The notes: generated by a model from the sequence alone, not told the origin. A DNA stretch of 52,611 nt from Melioribacter sp051488665 (GCF_051488665.1 NZ_JBPSEG010000017.1:1-52611); one strand, 5' to 3'; counted from the first letter of the stretch, positions 43,333 through 52,492 are shown. Made by a program: numbers and translations.

Positions 43333-44387
43333 AGAGCGACAGAAAGATATTGATTTGCTTCAACGATCCGGTTCGTTATTACGAAAATTACACGGGCAAA
43401 CGCTCGACTGATTTTTCGAACGACGTCGATCTGTCCGAAATAAATATCGTCGAGCAAATTGAAAATATTCGGGACATTCTCGGCAAAAAGTATTCTTCCG
43501 TGGAAATACTATCCGTAAACAAGGATATAAGGAAATTTATCGACAAACTAAGAATGATTTCCCCGGACGTAGTATTCAATCTTGTCGAATCCGTAGAAGG
43601 CAACGCCAACTATGAAAGTTACGTAGCGGGTTTATACGATCTTTTTGAAATTTCCTATACCGGCAACACTCCGCTTTGTCTGGGAAATTGTTTGAACAAA
43701 AACAGAACAAAGCAAATTTTGTTGTCGCACGGCATTCGTACTCCTAAATTTATAATTGCGGAATGCAATTCATATCCCGTTAAAGATAAATTTCCGTTGA
43801 AATTTCCGGTTATCACAAAACTCGCGCGCGAAGACGCCAGTATCGGCATATCCGAAAATTCGGTAGTGCGAAACTTTAACGACCTGCGCAGTCAACTCGA
43901 ATATCTTTTTCATACGTACAAACAGGAAGTTTTAATAGAAGAATATATCGAGGGAAGAGAAATAAACGTTGCCATCCTCGGTTCCGAGATATTGCCATTG
44001 TCGGAAATAAAATTCGACGGGCTGCCGGACAATTTACCAAAGATTATAACATACGAAGCAAAATGGTCGCCGGACAGCGTTTATTACAATAACACCGTGC
44101 CCGAATGTCCGGCTAAACTATCCGAAGACATTGAAGATAAGATTAAAAGCGCTGCCGAAGCGGCTTTCAATGCATTGGGCTGCAGGGATTATGCAAGGGT
44201 CGACATTCGATTGAGTAAAAGAAATGTGCCCTATGTAATCGAAGTCAATCCCAATCCCGATATATCGCCCGACGCCGGATTCATAAGGTCCGCCAATGCA
44301 GCCGGCTTAAGTTTTGAAGACGTTATTCTTAAAATTGCCGAACTTGCAGAAAAGAGGATTAAATATGATACGCAAGCTGCAATCTGA
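43329..44387 (+). CDS. D-Ala-D-Ala ligase-like ATP-grasp enzyme (second copy)
   Basis: A 352-residue paralogue of the preceding ligase. Shared landmarks are DVVFNLVESVEGNANYE, YTGNTPLCLGNCLNKNRTK, FPVITKLAREDASIGIS, IEEYIEGREINVAIL and the C-terminal ARVDIRL followed by EVNPNPD, the magnesium-binding Glu and Asn. The serine-rich loop of Ddl is replaced by EDASIGIS. Both copies share a D-N-L-P...YEAKW block, which suggests recent common ancestry and related substrates. Start overlap ATGA with the upstream gene. Its acceptor and donor substrates cannot be read from sequence. Confidence 0.85.
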   Translation: MKSDRKILICFNDPVRYYENYTGKRSTDFSNDVDLSEINIVEQIENIRDILGKKYSSVEILSVNKDIRKFIDKLRMISPDVVFNLVESVEGNANYESYVAGLYDLFEISYTGNTPLCLGNCLNKNRTKQILLSHGIRTPKFIIAECNSYPVKDKFPLKFPVITKLAREDASIGISENSVVRNFNDLRSQLEYLFHTYKQEVLIEEYIEGREINVAILGSEILPLSEIKFDGLPDNLPKIITYEAKWSPDSVYYNNTVPECPAKLSEDIEDKIKSAAEAAFNALGCRDYARVDIRLSKRNVPYVIEVNPNPDISPDAGFIRSANAAGLSFEDVILKIAELAEKRIKYDTQAAI

Positions 44388-44838
44388 CGACAGGAAACGA
44401 CTGGTTGAAATTATCGACGGCACTAAAAATTTCAGCAAAGAAGAAAAAAAGATTGCCGTCGAATTGATAGACGAAGCTCTGGAAAAAGAAGGAGTCGACA
44501 ATTACAATGTGTTCGTTTATCTGGAAGGCTCGGAAATTGCAGGCTATCATTGCATCGGTCGCAGACCTTTGACAGACGGCGTATTCGACCTCTACTGGAT
44601 TGTAGTCGACAAAAAATTCCAGAATAAAGGTATCGGGAAAAAATTGCTCGACCACGCCGAAGAGTTCGCAATTAAAAACAACGGCAGATGGATACTTGCC
44701 GAAACTTCGTCTCAGGATAATTATAACGAAACGAGGAATTTTTATTTCAGGAATAATTATTCGATTGTTGCCGAGATAAAAGATTTTTACAAACAGAACG
44801 ATAATCTTATCGTCTTTGGAAAATATATAAAAAAATAA
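44365..44838 (+). CDS. GNAT-family N-acetyltransferase
   Basis: A 157-residue single GNAT domain. The acetyl-CoA loop is VDKKFQNKGIGKKLLDHAEE (from about residue 75, matching Q/RxxGxG/A), preceded by strand FDLYWIVV. The start at 44365 is chosen because AGAGGA is seven bases upstream. It overlaps the ligase gene by 23 bases. AblB, which acetylates beta-lysine to the osmolyte N-acetyl-beta-lysine, is also a GNAT encoded next to a lysine aminomutase. This protein is shorter than AblB, so equivalence is only a hypothesis. Confidence 0.85.
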   Translation: MIRKLQSDDRKRLVEIIDGTKNFSKEEKKIAVELIDEALEKEGVDNYNVFVYLEGSEIAGYHCIGRRPLTDGVFDLYWIVVDKKFQNKGIGKKLLDHAEEFAIKNNGRWILAETSSQDNYNETRNFYFRNNYSIVAEIKDFYKQNDNLIVFGKYIKK

Positions 44839-44855
44839 ATATAAAGGGCACACAT

Positions 44856-46010
44856 ATGGAACTCTGGCAGCAAATGATAAGGGATAGTATACACTCCGTA
44901 GATCAACTCGTTGAAAAATTCAATATCGACAGAAAGGTAGCCGAGGAGCTCGACGAATTTTTTCAGGCGCGCATTAATCCGTATTATCTGAGCCTGATAC
45001 GTTATCCCGGCGACCCCATCTGGCTTCAATGCGTCCCGGACGTCAAAGAGCTTGAAGACCTTGACGGCTATGAAGACCCGCTGCAGGAAGACGCTATGAG
45101 TCCCGTGCCTAATATCACTCACCGCTATCCCGACAGAGTATTGTTCCTGACGACGAGTCAATGCGGAATGTATTGCCGTTTTTGCACGCGCAAAAGGAAA
45201 GTGGGCAACTCCGATAAAATTTCGATGCGTCAGCTGGAATCGGCTTTCAAATATCTCGAAGAGCATACCGAAGTCCGGGATGTGATTATGTCGGGCGGCG
45301 ACCCGCTGATGTTAACCGACACAATGCTCGAAAAAATAATTAAAAGAATACGCCAGATTCCGCACATCGAAATAATCCGCATCGGCACAAAAATGCCGTG
45401 CGTTCTGCCACACAGAATTACGCCCAAACTTGTGGAAATGCTTAAGAAGTACCACCCGATTTATATAAATACGCATTTCAATCATCCGTGGGAAATTACT
45501 CCCGAGAGCTCCAAAGCCTGCCAGATGCTTGTAGACGCCGGATTCCCCGTCAATAATCAGGCTGTTTTGATGAAAGGCGTTAACGACGACCCGCAGGTGC
45601 TCAAAGAGTTGTTCCTTAAACTGTTAAAAATACGCGTAAGACCTTATTACCTTTTTATGGCGGACGAAACGCGCGGCGCAAATCATTTCAGAACTTCGCT
45701 CGACAAAGGACTGGAAATTATGTTTGCTTTGAGAGGCAACATAAGCGGATTGGCAATTCCTCATTTTGTAATCGACGCGCCCGGCGGAGGAGGTAAAATT
45801 CCCGTCCTGCCCGATTATATTCTCCACCGCGACGAAGAAAAAATCGTTATGCGCAATTATCAAAATAAAATTTACGTCTATCGCGAAGCTAAAAACGAAG
45901 ATACCAGAATCGAAGTGGAAACTTCAGGAAACGGCAACGGCAATTTACCCAAGCCGAAAAAGTTAAAGAAAAGCGCAAAAGCGGAAGTTACGGAATATGA
46001 AATAACGTAA
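44856..46010 (+). CDS. kamA: Lysine 2,3-aminomutase family radical SAM enzyme
   Basis: A 384-residue radical SAM, PLP-dependent aminomutase. The cluster motif is Cys103-x3-Cys107-x2-Cys110 (CGMYCRFC), followed by TRKRKVG. The PLP lysine is Lys314 in APGGGGKIPVLP. Asp270 and Asp307 sit 37 residues apart, with Asp307 seven before the PLP Lys. This is exactly the arrangement of Asp293, Asp330 and Lys337 that binds the lysine side chain in the Clostridium enzyme, so the substrate is probably L-lysine, not glutamate. A Lys-rich C-terminal tail (about 355-384) is extra. AAAGGG precedes the ATG. EpmB-type EF-P modification is the main alternative. Confidence 0.92.
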   Translation: MELWQQMIRDSIHSVDQLVEKFNIDRKVAEELDEFFQARINPYYLSLIRYPGDPIWLQCVPDVKELEDLDGYEDPLQEDAMSPVPNITHRYPDRVLFLTTSQCGMYCRFCTRKRKVGNSDKISMRQLESAFKYLEEHTEVRDVIMSGGDPLMLTDTMLEKIIKRIRQIPHIEIIRIGTKMPCVLPHRITPKLVEMLKKYHPIYINTHFNHPWEITPESSKACQMLVDAGFPVNNQAVLMKGVNDDPQVLKELFLKLLKIRVRPYYLFMADETRGANHFRTSLDKGLEIMFALRGNISGLAIPHFVIDAPGGGGKIPVLPDYILHRDEEKIVMRNYQNKIYVYREAKNEDTRIEVETSGNGNGNLPKPKKLKKSAKAEVTEYEIT

Positions 46011-46034
46011 CGGTTTTCAGACATTTAAAAATGA

Positions 46035-46064
46035 AAGAGCCTGCCGAATAACCGACAGGCTCTT
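46035..46064 (+). terminator. Terminator after kamA
   Basis: A 9-bp perfect stem (46035-46043 with 46056-46064), extendable after one C-A mismatch, lies 25 bases past the kamA stop. No strong U-run follows. It may act for both convergent transcripts. Confidence 0.6.
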
Positions 46065-46075
46065 ACTTAAATACC

Positions 46076-46138
46076 ACTAACCCCTAATCCCTAGCAACTA
46101 ATCCCTGATAACTAATCCCTAACCACTAATCCCTAAAA
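46076..46138. repeat. Degenerate 14-bp tandem repeat, telomere-like
   Basis: Four consecutive 14-base units begin at 46083, 46097, 46111 and 46125, each with core CTAATCCCT, plus a partial unit at 46076. On the minus strand the core reads AGGGATTAG, giving evenly spaced GGG runs. The array fills the space between the kamA terminator and the stop codon of the convergent protease gene. Confidence 0.85.
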
Positions 46139-48439
46139 CTACTTCACCATCACCATCTTCCTCGTCTGAACAAAATCGCCGGCGATAATTTGATAGAAGT
46201 ACGTACCGCTGCTTACGCGATTTCCGGAATTGTCTCTGCCGTCCCAGAGGATATTGTGCTTGCCGGCAGACTTAACTTCGTCGAGTAAGCTCCTCACTTC
46301 CCTGCCCAGCGCGTCGTATATTTTTATCCGTACGTTGGTCAATTCGGGCAAGGTATATGTTATAATTGTAGAAGGATTAAAAGGATTGGGATAATTTTGA
46401 TCGAGAGCGTAACTCGTGGGCAGCAATTCGATTACATCGTTATTGCCGGTTGTTTTTGAACTAACGTAAGCGCGGATAAGATTCAGGAATATATACCCTT
46501 CTTTGTCTTGGACGCTATAGAAAAGCCATGAGCCGTTTTCTGTACTGTACCAATAACTATTATTAGAAGTTTGTGATTTATAATAAGTTACCATAACCCG
46601 GTTTTTCTCCGGGTATTCGCCTTCTACGGGAAGGATAACCGTAAAATCTTTATCGGCGGAAATATTATAAGAAGTAAGGTCGACTTTTACCCAGTTGGGA
46701 TACGGTTGTTCATACGGATATGTTGCTCCGCTATTAATTACCGGAGGCGCTTGCGCTAGTGTAGGCGTAACAGTAAACGATGCAAGATTTTTTCCGGCAA
46801 ATCCCGCCGTAGTTCCTTTCAGTTCGTAGACGCCTCCAATCATCGGTAGTGTATTTCTAACGGCAATTTTCACTGAGTCCAATTTCATTCCTGATATTCC
46901 GTTGAATACCACTGCCACACTGTCTCCTGCCGTAAGTTGAAGATAACCCACAGGTTCCGTATTGTCGTAAGCAATTTCGATCGGTTTGTTATCGAAGACG
47001 CCCGTTGCATTGAAAGCATAGCTGAAAGCTTTCGTAACAGGATAAGCGCTCTGATCCACAATGTAAACCATAAAAGTCACTTCGGTATAATCGGATCCGA
47101 AAGAAGCCAGCGAATAATCCGTTCCGAAAGAAACGTCTTCTACTTCGACTCCGCCGGATGAAGTTCTTTTAATTGCTTTTAACTGTATGCTTTCGTTTGT
47201 CGTAAATTTAATGTTCAAATTGCTGCCGCCGGTAAAAGTAATATAATCGACTCCGTATTTATAAACCGAAGCGGTAGAAACCGACACGTTCGGATTGAAA
47301 TATTTTGTATCTGCCATTTTAGGCAGCCCGGGATAAGAATAGCCCCATTTCGGATTGACGTTCCTGTCGTTAATAAAATTAGCCAGAAACCAGTTTTCCA
47401 TTAATGCCGAGAAAGTAATTGATTTGTCGATTGAACTCAGCGTATTCAAAACTCCGGTGAATCCTTTTACTCTTTTATTAAGAAATTCCTTGAAGAATGA
47501 CGATCCGTACTGTTCGTAGAGATAGAGAGAAAAGCGGGCTGCTCTCGAATAGTCGGTCAAAACGGCGGTGTTGTCGTTCCGGCGCCAATCGAGAAAATAA
47601 TGATCGGGTTCCTGAGCATAAAGATTTTGATTATATACCTCATAACCGCAAATCACTTCGGCGACAAGAGACCAGGCTTCGTCAAAAAACGTCTCTTCTT
47701 CTTGTATATAATTATAATGTACCATATGCTGAAACTCGTGCGCGGTAGTGCTCATAGCGTTCGTAAGTCCGGCTTCGGTAAGCAGTTTATTCTGAACGCC
47801 GTCCAGGTAATAAATCTCGGCAGCATTGCTGTTGGAAAACCCCGGTTTGCTTTTATCAGTTTCTTGATTATAAGAGAAAAAATATCCCGAGATATACCCC
47901 CCCGATCCGCTGTAGCCGTCTTTTATGTCGAGAATTAAAATAATTACTTTCGGATCGTTGTCCACATCGGGCGGATTTCCGAAATTTTCAACAACTGTTT
48001 GATAAATGCCTTTATTCGGGTTTGCGGGAGTCGATTTTTCAAAAGCGTTCAATACCTCATTTACTGCATCCTGGTCGACAGTTTCTCTGTCCCAGAGCTT
48101 GTCTTCGACGAAGATATAGCAATTATCTCCTACGGCACGGCATGTAGAAGGTACGTCATAAAATTCATTTGTTGTAGTCAGGTCCGAAGCCGTCCATGTA
48201 TGTTTTGAGCCGACTGTAAATCCCCACGAAGAGGATTTTTTGAGAGATTTTTCGGGTTTTATTTTCGAAAGGTCGATTCCGTTTGCTTCGCTGAATTTTT
48301 CGAGAAACGGACGCGCGTCAACCGGATAGCTCGTTTCCCGAGCAATTCCCTGTTCCGCCGACTTATCTATTTTTATTGATGTCTGTCCGGAAATGCCTAT
48401 ACTCCACAAAAACGTTAAAGCAAGTGCTAATTTTTTCAT
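46139..48439 (-). CDS. Secreted zinc metallopeptidase with T9SS sorting domain
   Basis: A 766-residue exported protease. Signal peptide at 1-18; catalytic zinc motif HEFQH (234-238) with a downstream Glu in FFDEAW (251-256), a pattern like M30/hyicolysin-type and related metallopeptidases. Middle regions look like beta-sandwich modules. The C-terminus (about 680-766) is a Por secretion/FlgD-like sorting domain with NYPNPFNPST, KIYDALGREV and SGTYFYQI, ending KMVMVK. It is probably secreted through the type IX system and either surface-attached or released, feeding on protein outside the cell. AGGTAG lies upstream of the ATG. Confidence 0.88.
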   Translation of the reverse strand: MKKLALALTFLWSIGISGQTSIKIDKSAEQGIARETSYPVDARPFLEKFSEANGIDLSKIKPEKSLKKSSSWGFTVGSKHTWTASDLTTTNEFYDVPSTCRAVGDNCYIFVEDKLWDRETVDQDAVNEVLNAFEKSTPANPNKGIYQTVVENFGNPPDVDNDPKVIILILDIKDGYSGSGGYISGYFFSYNQETDKSKPGFSNSNAAEIYYLDGVQNKLLTEAGLTNAMSTTAHEFQHMVHYNYIQEEETFFDEAWSLVAEVICGYEVYNQNLYAQEPDHYFLDWRRNDNTAVLTDYSRAARFSLYLYEQYGSSFFKEFLNKRVKGFTGVLNTLSSIDKSITFSALMENWFLANFINDRNVNPKWGYSYPGLPKMADTKYFNPNVSVSTASVYKYGVDYITFTGGSNLNIKFTTNESIQLKAIKRTSSGGVEVEDVSFGTDYSLASFGSDYTEVTFMVYIVDQSAYPVTKAFSYAFNATGVFDNKPIEIAYDNTEPVGYLQLTAGDSVAVVFNGISGMKLDSVKIAVRNTLPMIGGVYELKGTTAGFAGKNLASFTVTPTLAQAPPVINSGATYPYEQPYPNWVKVDLTSYNISADKDFTVILPVEGEYPEKNRVMVTYYKSQTSNNSYWYSTENGSWLFYSVQDKEGYIFLNLIRAYVSSKTTGNNDVIELLPTSYALDQNYPNPFNPSTIITYTLPELTNVRIKIYDALGREVRSLLDEVKSAGKHNILWDGRDNSGNRVSSGTYFYQIIAGDFVQTRKMVMVK

Positions 48440-48447
48440 ATTGCTAC

Positions 48448-48777
48448 CTATTTTGAATTCTTAGTTAAGGGTTTTATTTCGTCGACAATTATAACGGGAG
48501 CTCTCGTATCCTCTTCGGTTTTAGTGAAAGTAACCAGATAGTAGTCTCCCTGCTTTTTCCATAGTTCTCTTTCCGTTTCGGGTTTACACTTCAAGATGTA
48601 CACTTTATCATCGTCTGTTTTAATTGCAAGTTTAGAAAACGGTTCGTTGCCTATAACTGTAATATAGCCTTTCACTTTTCCGCCGTCGGCAACGGCATTT
48701 TTGCACGAACAGCATGCGTTTACGGCAAAAACAGAAAGCAGAATTAGAGCAAACGGTATAAATTTTTTGATTTTCAT
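48448..48777 (-). CDS. Small putative lipoprotein
   Basis: I do not recognise this 109-residue protein. Its N-terminal hydrophobic segment ends in VNAC (residues 19-22), a plausible lipobox, followed by a Cys/Ser-rich stretch. The remainder has alternating beta-like segments (GYITVIGNEPFSKLAIKT, VYILKC, YYLVTFTK), suggesting a small beta-barrel fold. It lies 8 bases upstream of the metallopeptidase gene and is probably co-transcribed with it. Confidence 0.7.
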   Translation of the reverse strand: MKIKKFIPFALILLSVFAVNACCSCKNAVADGGKVKGYITVIGNEPFSKLAIKTDDDKVYILKCKPETERELWKKQGDYYLVTFTKTEEDTRAPVIIVDEIKPLTKNSK

Positions 48778-48837
48778 ATAAATCCCGGGAATTTTTGTTT
48801 AAATATACTTAGAAAACAAATAAAATTTCGAAAAAAT

Positions 48838-49281
48838 TCAAACTTGAAGCTGAGGGAAAAAATTTTCTCCGATCCAGTAGCCGGTAAAATTTTTGAACAT
48901 TTCTTTGTATCTGTCGAAGCTGAGAGGTTTAATAAGATAACTGTTGGCGCCCAGTTGAAAAGCTCTGTCGATATCGGTCTGATTTGAAGATGTGGACAAT
49001 ATAACAACGGGAATAACTTTATATTCTTCGTCGTTTTTTATTTTTTGAAGAAACTCGAACCCGTTGATTCTGGGCAAGCGGATATCGAGCAGTATGATAT
49101 CCGGCTGTGTGCTGTTTTCGGAATATTTTCCGGCTTTGAAAATGAAATCGAGCCCTTCCTTTCCGTCGAAGAGATGTATTATTTCGATTTTGAATTCGGA
49201 ATTCTCTAAACTCCTTTTGACGATTTCTGCGTGCGCAAAATCGTCTTCAATCAACAGGATTACTGCGTTTCTTTTTTTCAT
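48838..49281 (-). CDS. Single-domain response regulator (Rcp1-like)
   Basis: A 147-residue receiver domain without output domain. The acidic pocket is EDD (near 12), the phospho-acceptor Asp is in ILLDIRLPRINGF (near 65), and the conserved Ser/Lys are in VILSTSS and LIKPLSFD. The YxF-type insert and fast-acting CheY/Rcp1 resemblance fit partners of phytochrome-class kinases. It starts one base before the sensor kinase gene ends, so they form a cognate pair. Confidence 0.92.
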   Translation of the reverse strand: MKKRNAVILLIEDDFAHAEIVKRSLENSEFKIEIIHLFDGKEGLDFIFKAGKYSENSTQPDIILLDIRLPRINGFEFLQKIKNDEEYKVIPVVILSTSSNQTDIDRAFQLGANSYLIKPLSFDRYKEMFKNFTGYWIGENFFPQLQV

Positions 49282-49282
49282 A

Positions 49283-51304
49283 TTACCCCCTGATTATGGT
49301 TTTCGGAAGGGTAAAGAATACAGTAGTTCCTTTATTCAGTCCTTCGGACTCAATCCAGATTCTGCCGCCGTGTATTTCGATTATTCTTTTCACGATTGTT
49401 AATCCCAGTCCCGTTCCTTCGTAATCGGCGTTCAATTTTTCGAAGAGACCGAACAGTTTGTTTTTATATTCGGGTTCTATCCCAATGCCGTTATCTTTAA
49501 TATAGATAATAATTTCTTCACTTTCTTTGACGCCGATTTCAATGTGAGGCTGCTCACAATCGCCCGTGAATTTAACGGCGTTCTCAATCAGGTTTCGAAA
49601 TACATCGACTAATTTATCCTTGTCGCCGTAGATTATAACGGGTTTGTCCGTTACGTCTATTCGTATATTTTTCTCTTTCAGTTGACCTGCGAGAAGATCA
49701 AGAGAATCTTTTACAATTTCCTGCAGAGTCAATTTTTCGGTTTTGTGAGAAACGCGTCCGAGCCGCGAAAGTTCAAGCAGGTCTTCAATCAATTTGCTCA
49801 TTTTTTCCGAAGCTTTATCGATATAAGTCAGATCGTCGGACAATTTTTTGACGTCGTTCTTTTTCAGATTTTCTTTCATATAATCGACAAACGTACGAAT
49901 AGTAACAACGGGGCTTTTCAAGTCATGCGAAACGCTGTAAATAAACCGCGTTATTTCCTCGTTCTTCTGACGAATTTCTTCGTCTTTTATTCTTCTTTCC
50001 GTAATATCCCTAATATTAACAACCACTGCGTTAAGATGAGGTTCGGAAAGGAAATTTCTGCCGACAGCTTCGAGCCATATATACTTGCCGTCTTTTTTCA
50101 ACGCCCGGTATTCAACCCTGAAAAGACTTCTTTCATTCTGAAGAACTTGATCCCAAACTTCGACCACATTTTTAAGGTCTTCCGGATGAATAAATTTTTC
50201 GAACGATTTCCCTTCGATATCCCCTGCTTCAAAGCCCGTCAACAATTCGATAGCCGAGCTCACATACTGAATAACGCCTTCCGAATTAATCAGCATAAAA
50301 ATATCGTTGGAATTGCTGAGCAGGGCCCGGAATTTTGCTTCCGCTTTTTTCCTTTGTTCGGTCTCTTTGACAAGTCCCCAAGATTTGAATGCGTAGTAAG
50401 AAAACAATACCGCGCCCAGAAAGATTGCGCTTATAAGCATCAGCAGTTTATTCCTGAAATCGGCAAGACCCGCAGTCAATTCATCTTCGGATGTAACGAT
50501 AGCCAGCGACCAGTATGTGCCGTCGAGATGGATCGGCATATAAAATGCTCTCATTTTGCGATACGATTCGGAAGCGTGATCATAATAAAAAAGCGAAGTT
50601 CCTTCTTTCCCTTCCAGCATTCTCTTAATCATATTGGCAAAATTCGGGTCGTCGTGTAAAGTTTGTTTTATGTTATTGCCCACATGAATTCGTCTGGGGC
50701 AATAAAGTTCCGTCCCGCTGCGGCTTATTAACAACGCATAGCCGCTTTTCCCGATCGTTACCTCTCTGACAAACTTTTCGGCAATTTTTTCAAAATTCAA
50801 AACGAGTGCAATTGTACCGTCGAACTTGTTGTTTTTGAAGACGGGAACGTGGATTACAATAGCGTAGAAGCCCTGCACAGCCAGGAAGACATCGCTTATA
50901 ACCGGCTTATGCGTTTTGAATATCTCCTGTATATGCGCCTGCGAAGAGACGTCCAAACCAATCGCTTCTTCATAAGGCGCCGTAAACGTAATTTTACCGT
51001 CGGCGCCGACTCGCGTTATGCTTTTTAATTCATTGCGCAGGTTTTTGTACAAGAAGCGGATGTTCTCTTTACCCCGTTTATTCATTTCAATAATATTTTC
51101 GTCGGCGGCGAGATAAGTTAAAATGCTCTTCCAGTTATCGAACATTTCCCTGAAAGACAGTGAAGTTTGACGCGCGTGTATTCTTTGAAGATTATAAGAA
51201 TTCTCAATAACGTTATTTTTTTCGTCGGAGTAAAAAGAGACAAACGTGTAGAGGGCAATCACGAGAAATAATAAAATACTGAAAAGCCAATATCGATAGT
51301 TCAC
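49283..51304 (-). CDS. Cache-PAS sensor histidine kinase
   Basis: A 673-residue membrane kinase. TM1 (about 7-24), a periplasmic double-Cache-like sensor (about 30-285), TM2 (about 288-308), PAS plus PAC (about 322-438), a phospho-acceptor His in FIYSVSHDLKSPVVTIR (near 461) and an ATPase domain ending GTTVFFTLP. ATP motifs: NLIENAVKF, KDNGIGIEPEYKNKLF and GTGLGLTIVKRI. The start is GTG at 51304, forced because no other start precedes TM1, with GAGGA upstream. The adjacent receiver protein is the likely target. The Cache domain suggests a small extracellular ligand. Confidence 0.92.
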   Translation of the reverse strand: MNYRYWLFSILLFLVIALYTFVSFYSDEKNNVIENSYNLQRIHARQTSLSFREMFDNWKSILTYLAADENIIEMNKRGKENIRFLYKNLRNELKSITRVGADGKITFTAPYEEAIGLDVSSQAHIQEIFKTHKPVISDVFLAVQGFYAIVIHVPVFKNNKFDGTIALVLNFEKIAEKFVREVTIGKSGYALLISRSGTELYCPRRIHVGNNIKQTLHDDPNFANMIKRMLEGKEGTSLFYYDHASESYRKMRAFYMPIHLDGTYWSLAIVTSEDELTAGLADFRNKLLMLISAIFLGAVLFSYYAFKSWGLVKETEQRKKAEAKFRALLSNSNDIFMLINSEGVIQYVSSAIELLTGFEAGDIEGKSFEKFIHPEDLKNVVEVWDQVLQNERSLFRVEYRALKKDGKYIWLEAVGRNFLSEPHLNAVVVNIRDITERRIKDEEIRQKNEEITRFIYSVSHDLKSPVVTIRTFVDYMKENLKKNDVKKLSDDLTYIDKASEKMSKLIEDLLELSRLGRVSHKTEKLTLQEIVKDSLDLLAGQLKEKNIRIDVTDKPVIIYGDKDKLVDVFRNLIENAVKFTGDCEQPHIEIGVKESEEIIIYIKDNGIGIEPEYKNKLFGLFEKLNADYEGTGLGLTIVKRIIEIHGGRIWIESEGLNKGTTVFFTLPKTIIRG

Positions 51305-51351
51305 AATTCCTCTTCGATACGGTTATTTTTAAAGTGAAATTAAAAATAATT

Positions 51352-51395
51352 TAAATAAAACGAAAGGAGAGAAGCCGCAAACGACTTCTCTCTTT
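51352..51395 (-). terminator. Terminator after the OmpA-like porin gene
   Basis: An 11-bp stem with one G-U pair (51385-51395 with 51364-51374) is followed on the minus strand by CGTTTTATTT. It separates the porin gene from the kinase gene. Confidence 0.7.
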
Positions 51396-51406
51396 CGGCG
51401 CGGATA

Positions 51407-52492
51407 TTATTTTACTTTAAATTCAATCCGGCGGTTGGCTGCCCTGCCCTCGGCGGTTTTATTGTCGGCAATCGGATTGCTTTCGCCGTATCCGACAGCC
51501 GTAAGTCTGTCTGCGCTTACGCCTTTGGCAATCAAATATTTCATAACCGCATCGGCTCTCATTTGAGACAATTTCTTGTTATACTGTTCGGAGCCGATAT
51601 TATCCGTATAGCCCTGGATTTCGACTTTTAATTCCGGATTAGCCAGTAGAGTTTTAGCCGCGTCGAATAAAATCGGATACGATTCGGGAGTCAGCTTTGC
51701 GCTGTTGAATTCGAAATTAACTCCTACAAGCACCCATCTTTTTTCTTCTTTAACGGGTTTTTCAACGACTACTTCTTTAACAACTTCTTTTGGAATGTAC
51801 CTTTGAACAATTTCTTCAATCCGCGCATAGTCGATCGGAGCTGATTTTTGTTCAACGCTCAATCCCGAATAGAGTTTGCAATATTTGGAAGGCTCGCCTT
51901 TGCTGAAGTAATAGAGCACGCCGATTTTAGCGGTCATATAAGAATCTTTTCCGTTAATTTCTCCGACGCCGAGCGCGCCGTCAAATTCCGAATTGGCGAC
52001 AAGATTATAGTTCCCTTCCGTTACCAATTTAAAATCATTTCCCAGATGCCATTCGATGCCCATACCAGCATTAAATACTCCGCTTGCCGCATTGTCTTCG
52101 ACGCCGGGCGTCGCCTGATCGCTAAGCATCCTATAAGCCACTCCGCCTCCTACATTAAAATAAGGCGACACGGGTTCGCACGGCACGAGATAGTAGAGCA
52201 GGTTCAAATTTCCCGCAATTGTATTGTTGACCGTAGTTGTTACGGGCGCGCCCCATTCGCCTTCCAGGTGAAGATATGCGCCCGAGAGACGAAGTCCAAC
52301 ATGTTCTGTAAAATTCCTTTGGATCGAAAGATAAGCGCCGTAGTTTGCGCTTGTTGCCGTTATATTGGAATTAACAAAACGCGGATAGTCAAATCCGGCT
52401 CCCACTGCCCAGCTGTTTTTTGCAAGCTGAGCGTCTACCGATTGTGCTGCAAAGAATACAAAAAGAATTAGTATAGTGATTATTTTTTTCAT
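51407..52492 (-). CDS. OmpA-family outer membrane protein
   Basis: A 361-residue outer membrane protein. Signal peptide at 1-22 (ends VDAQ). Residues about 25-200 alternate in the manner of an 8-stranded beta-barrel. A coil linker (about 210-245) leads to a peptidoglycan-binding OmpA C-terminal domain (about 245-361) with GYTDNIGSEQYNKKLSQMRA and NRRIEFKVK. It anchors the outer membrane to the wall. GGGGAGG lies just before the ATG. No specific substrate can be inferred. Confidence 0.93.
   Translation of the reverse strand: MKKIITILILFVFFAAQSVDAQLAKNSWAVGAGFDYPRFVNSNITATSANYGAYLSIQRNFTEHVGLRLSGAYLHLEGEWGAPVTTTVNNTIAGNLNLLYYLVPCEPVSPYFNVGGGVAYRMLSDQATPGVEDNAASGVFNAGMGIEWHLGNDFKLVTEGNYNLVANSEFDGALGVGEINGKDSYMTAKIGVLYYFSKGEPSKYCKLYSGLSVEQKSAPIDYARIEEIVQRYIPKEVVKEVVVEKPVKEEKRWVLVGVNFEFNSAKLTPESYPILFDAAKTLLANPELKVEIQGYTDNIGSEQYNKKLSQMRADAVMKYLIAKGVSADRLTAVGYGESNPIADNKTAEGRAANRRIEFKVK

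Noticed and set aside
46076..46138. CRISPR array
   Set aside because: Units are 14 bases and contiguous, without unique spacers; no cas genes nearby.
49682..50659. 325-residue open frame on the plus strand
   Set aside because: Fully antisense to the well-supported PAS kinase, with no ribosome-binding site or recognisable domain; a shadow frame.
51848..52471. 207-residue plus-strand open frame
   Set aside because: Antisense to the OmpA-like gene; no domain and unusual composition.
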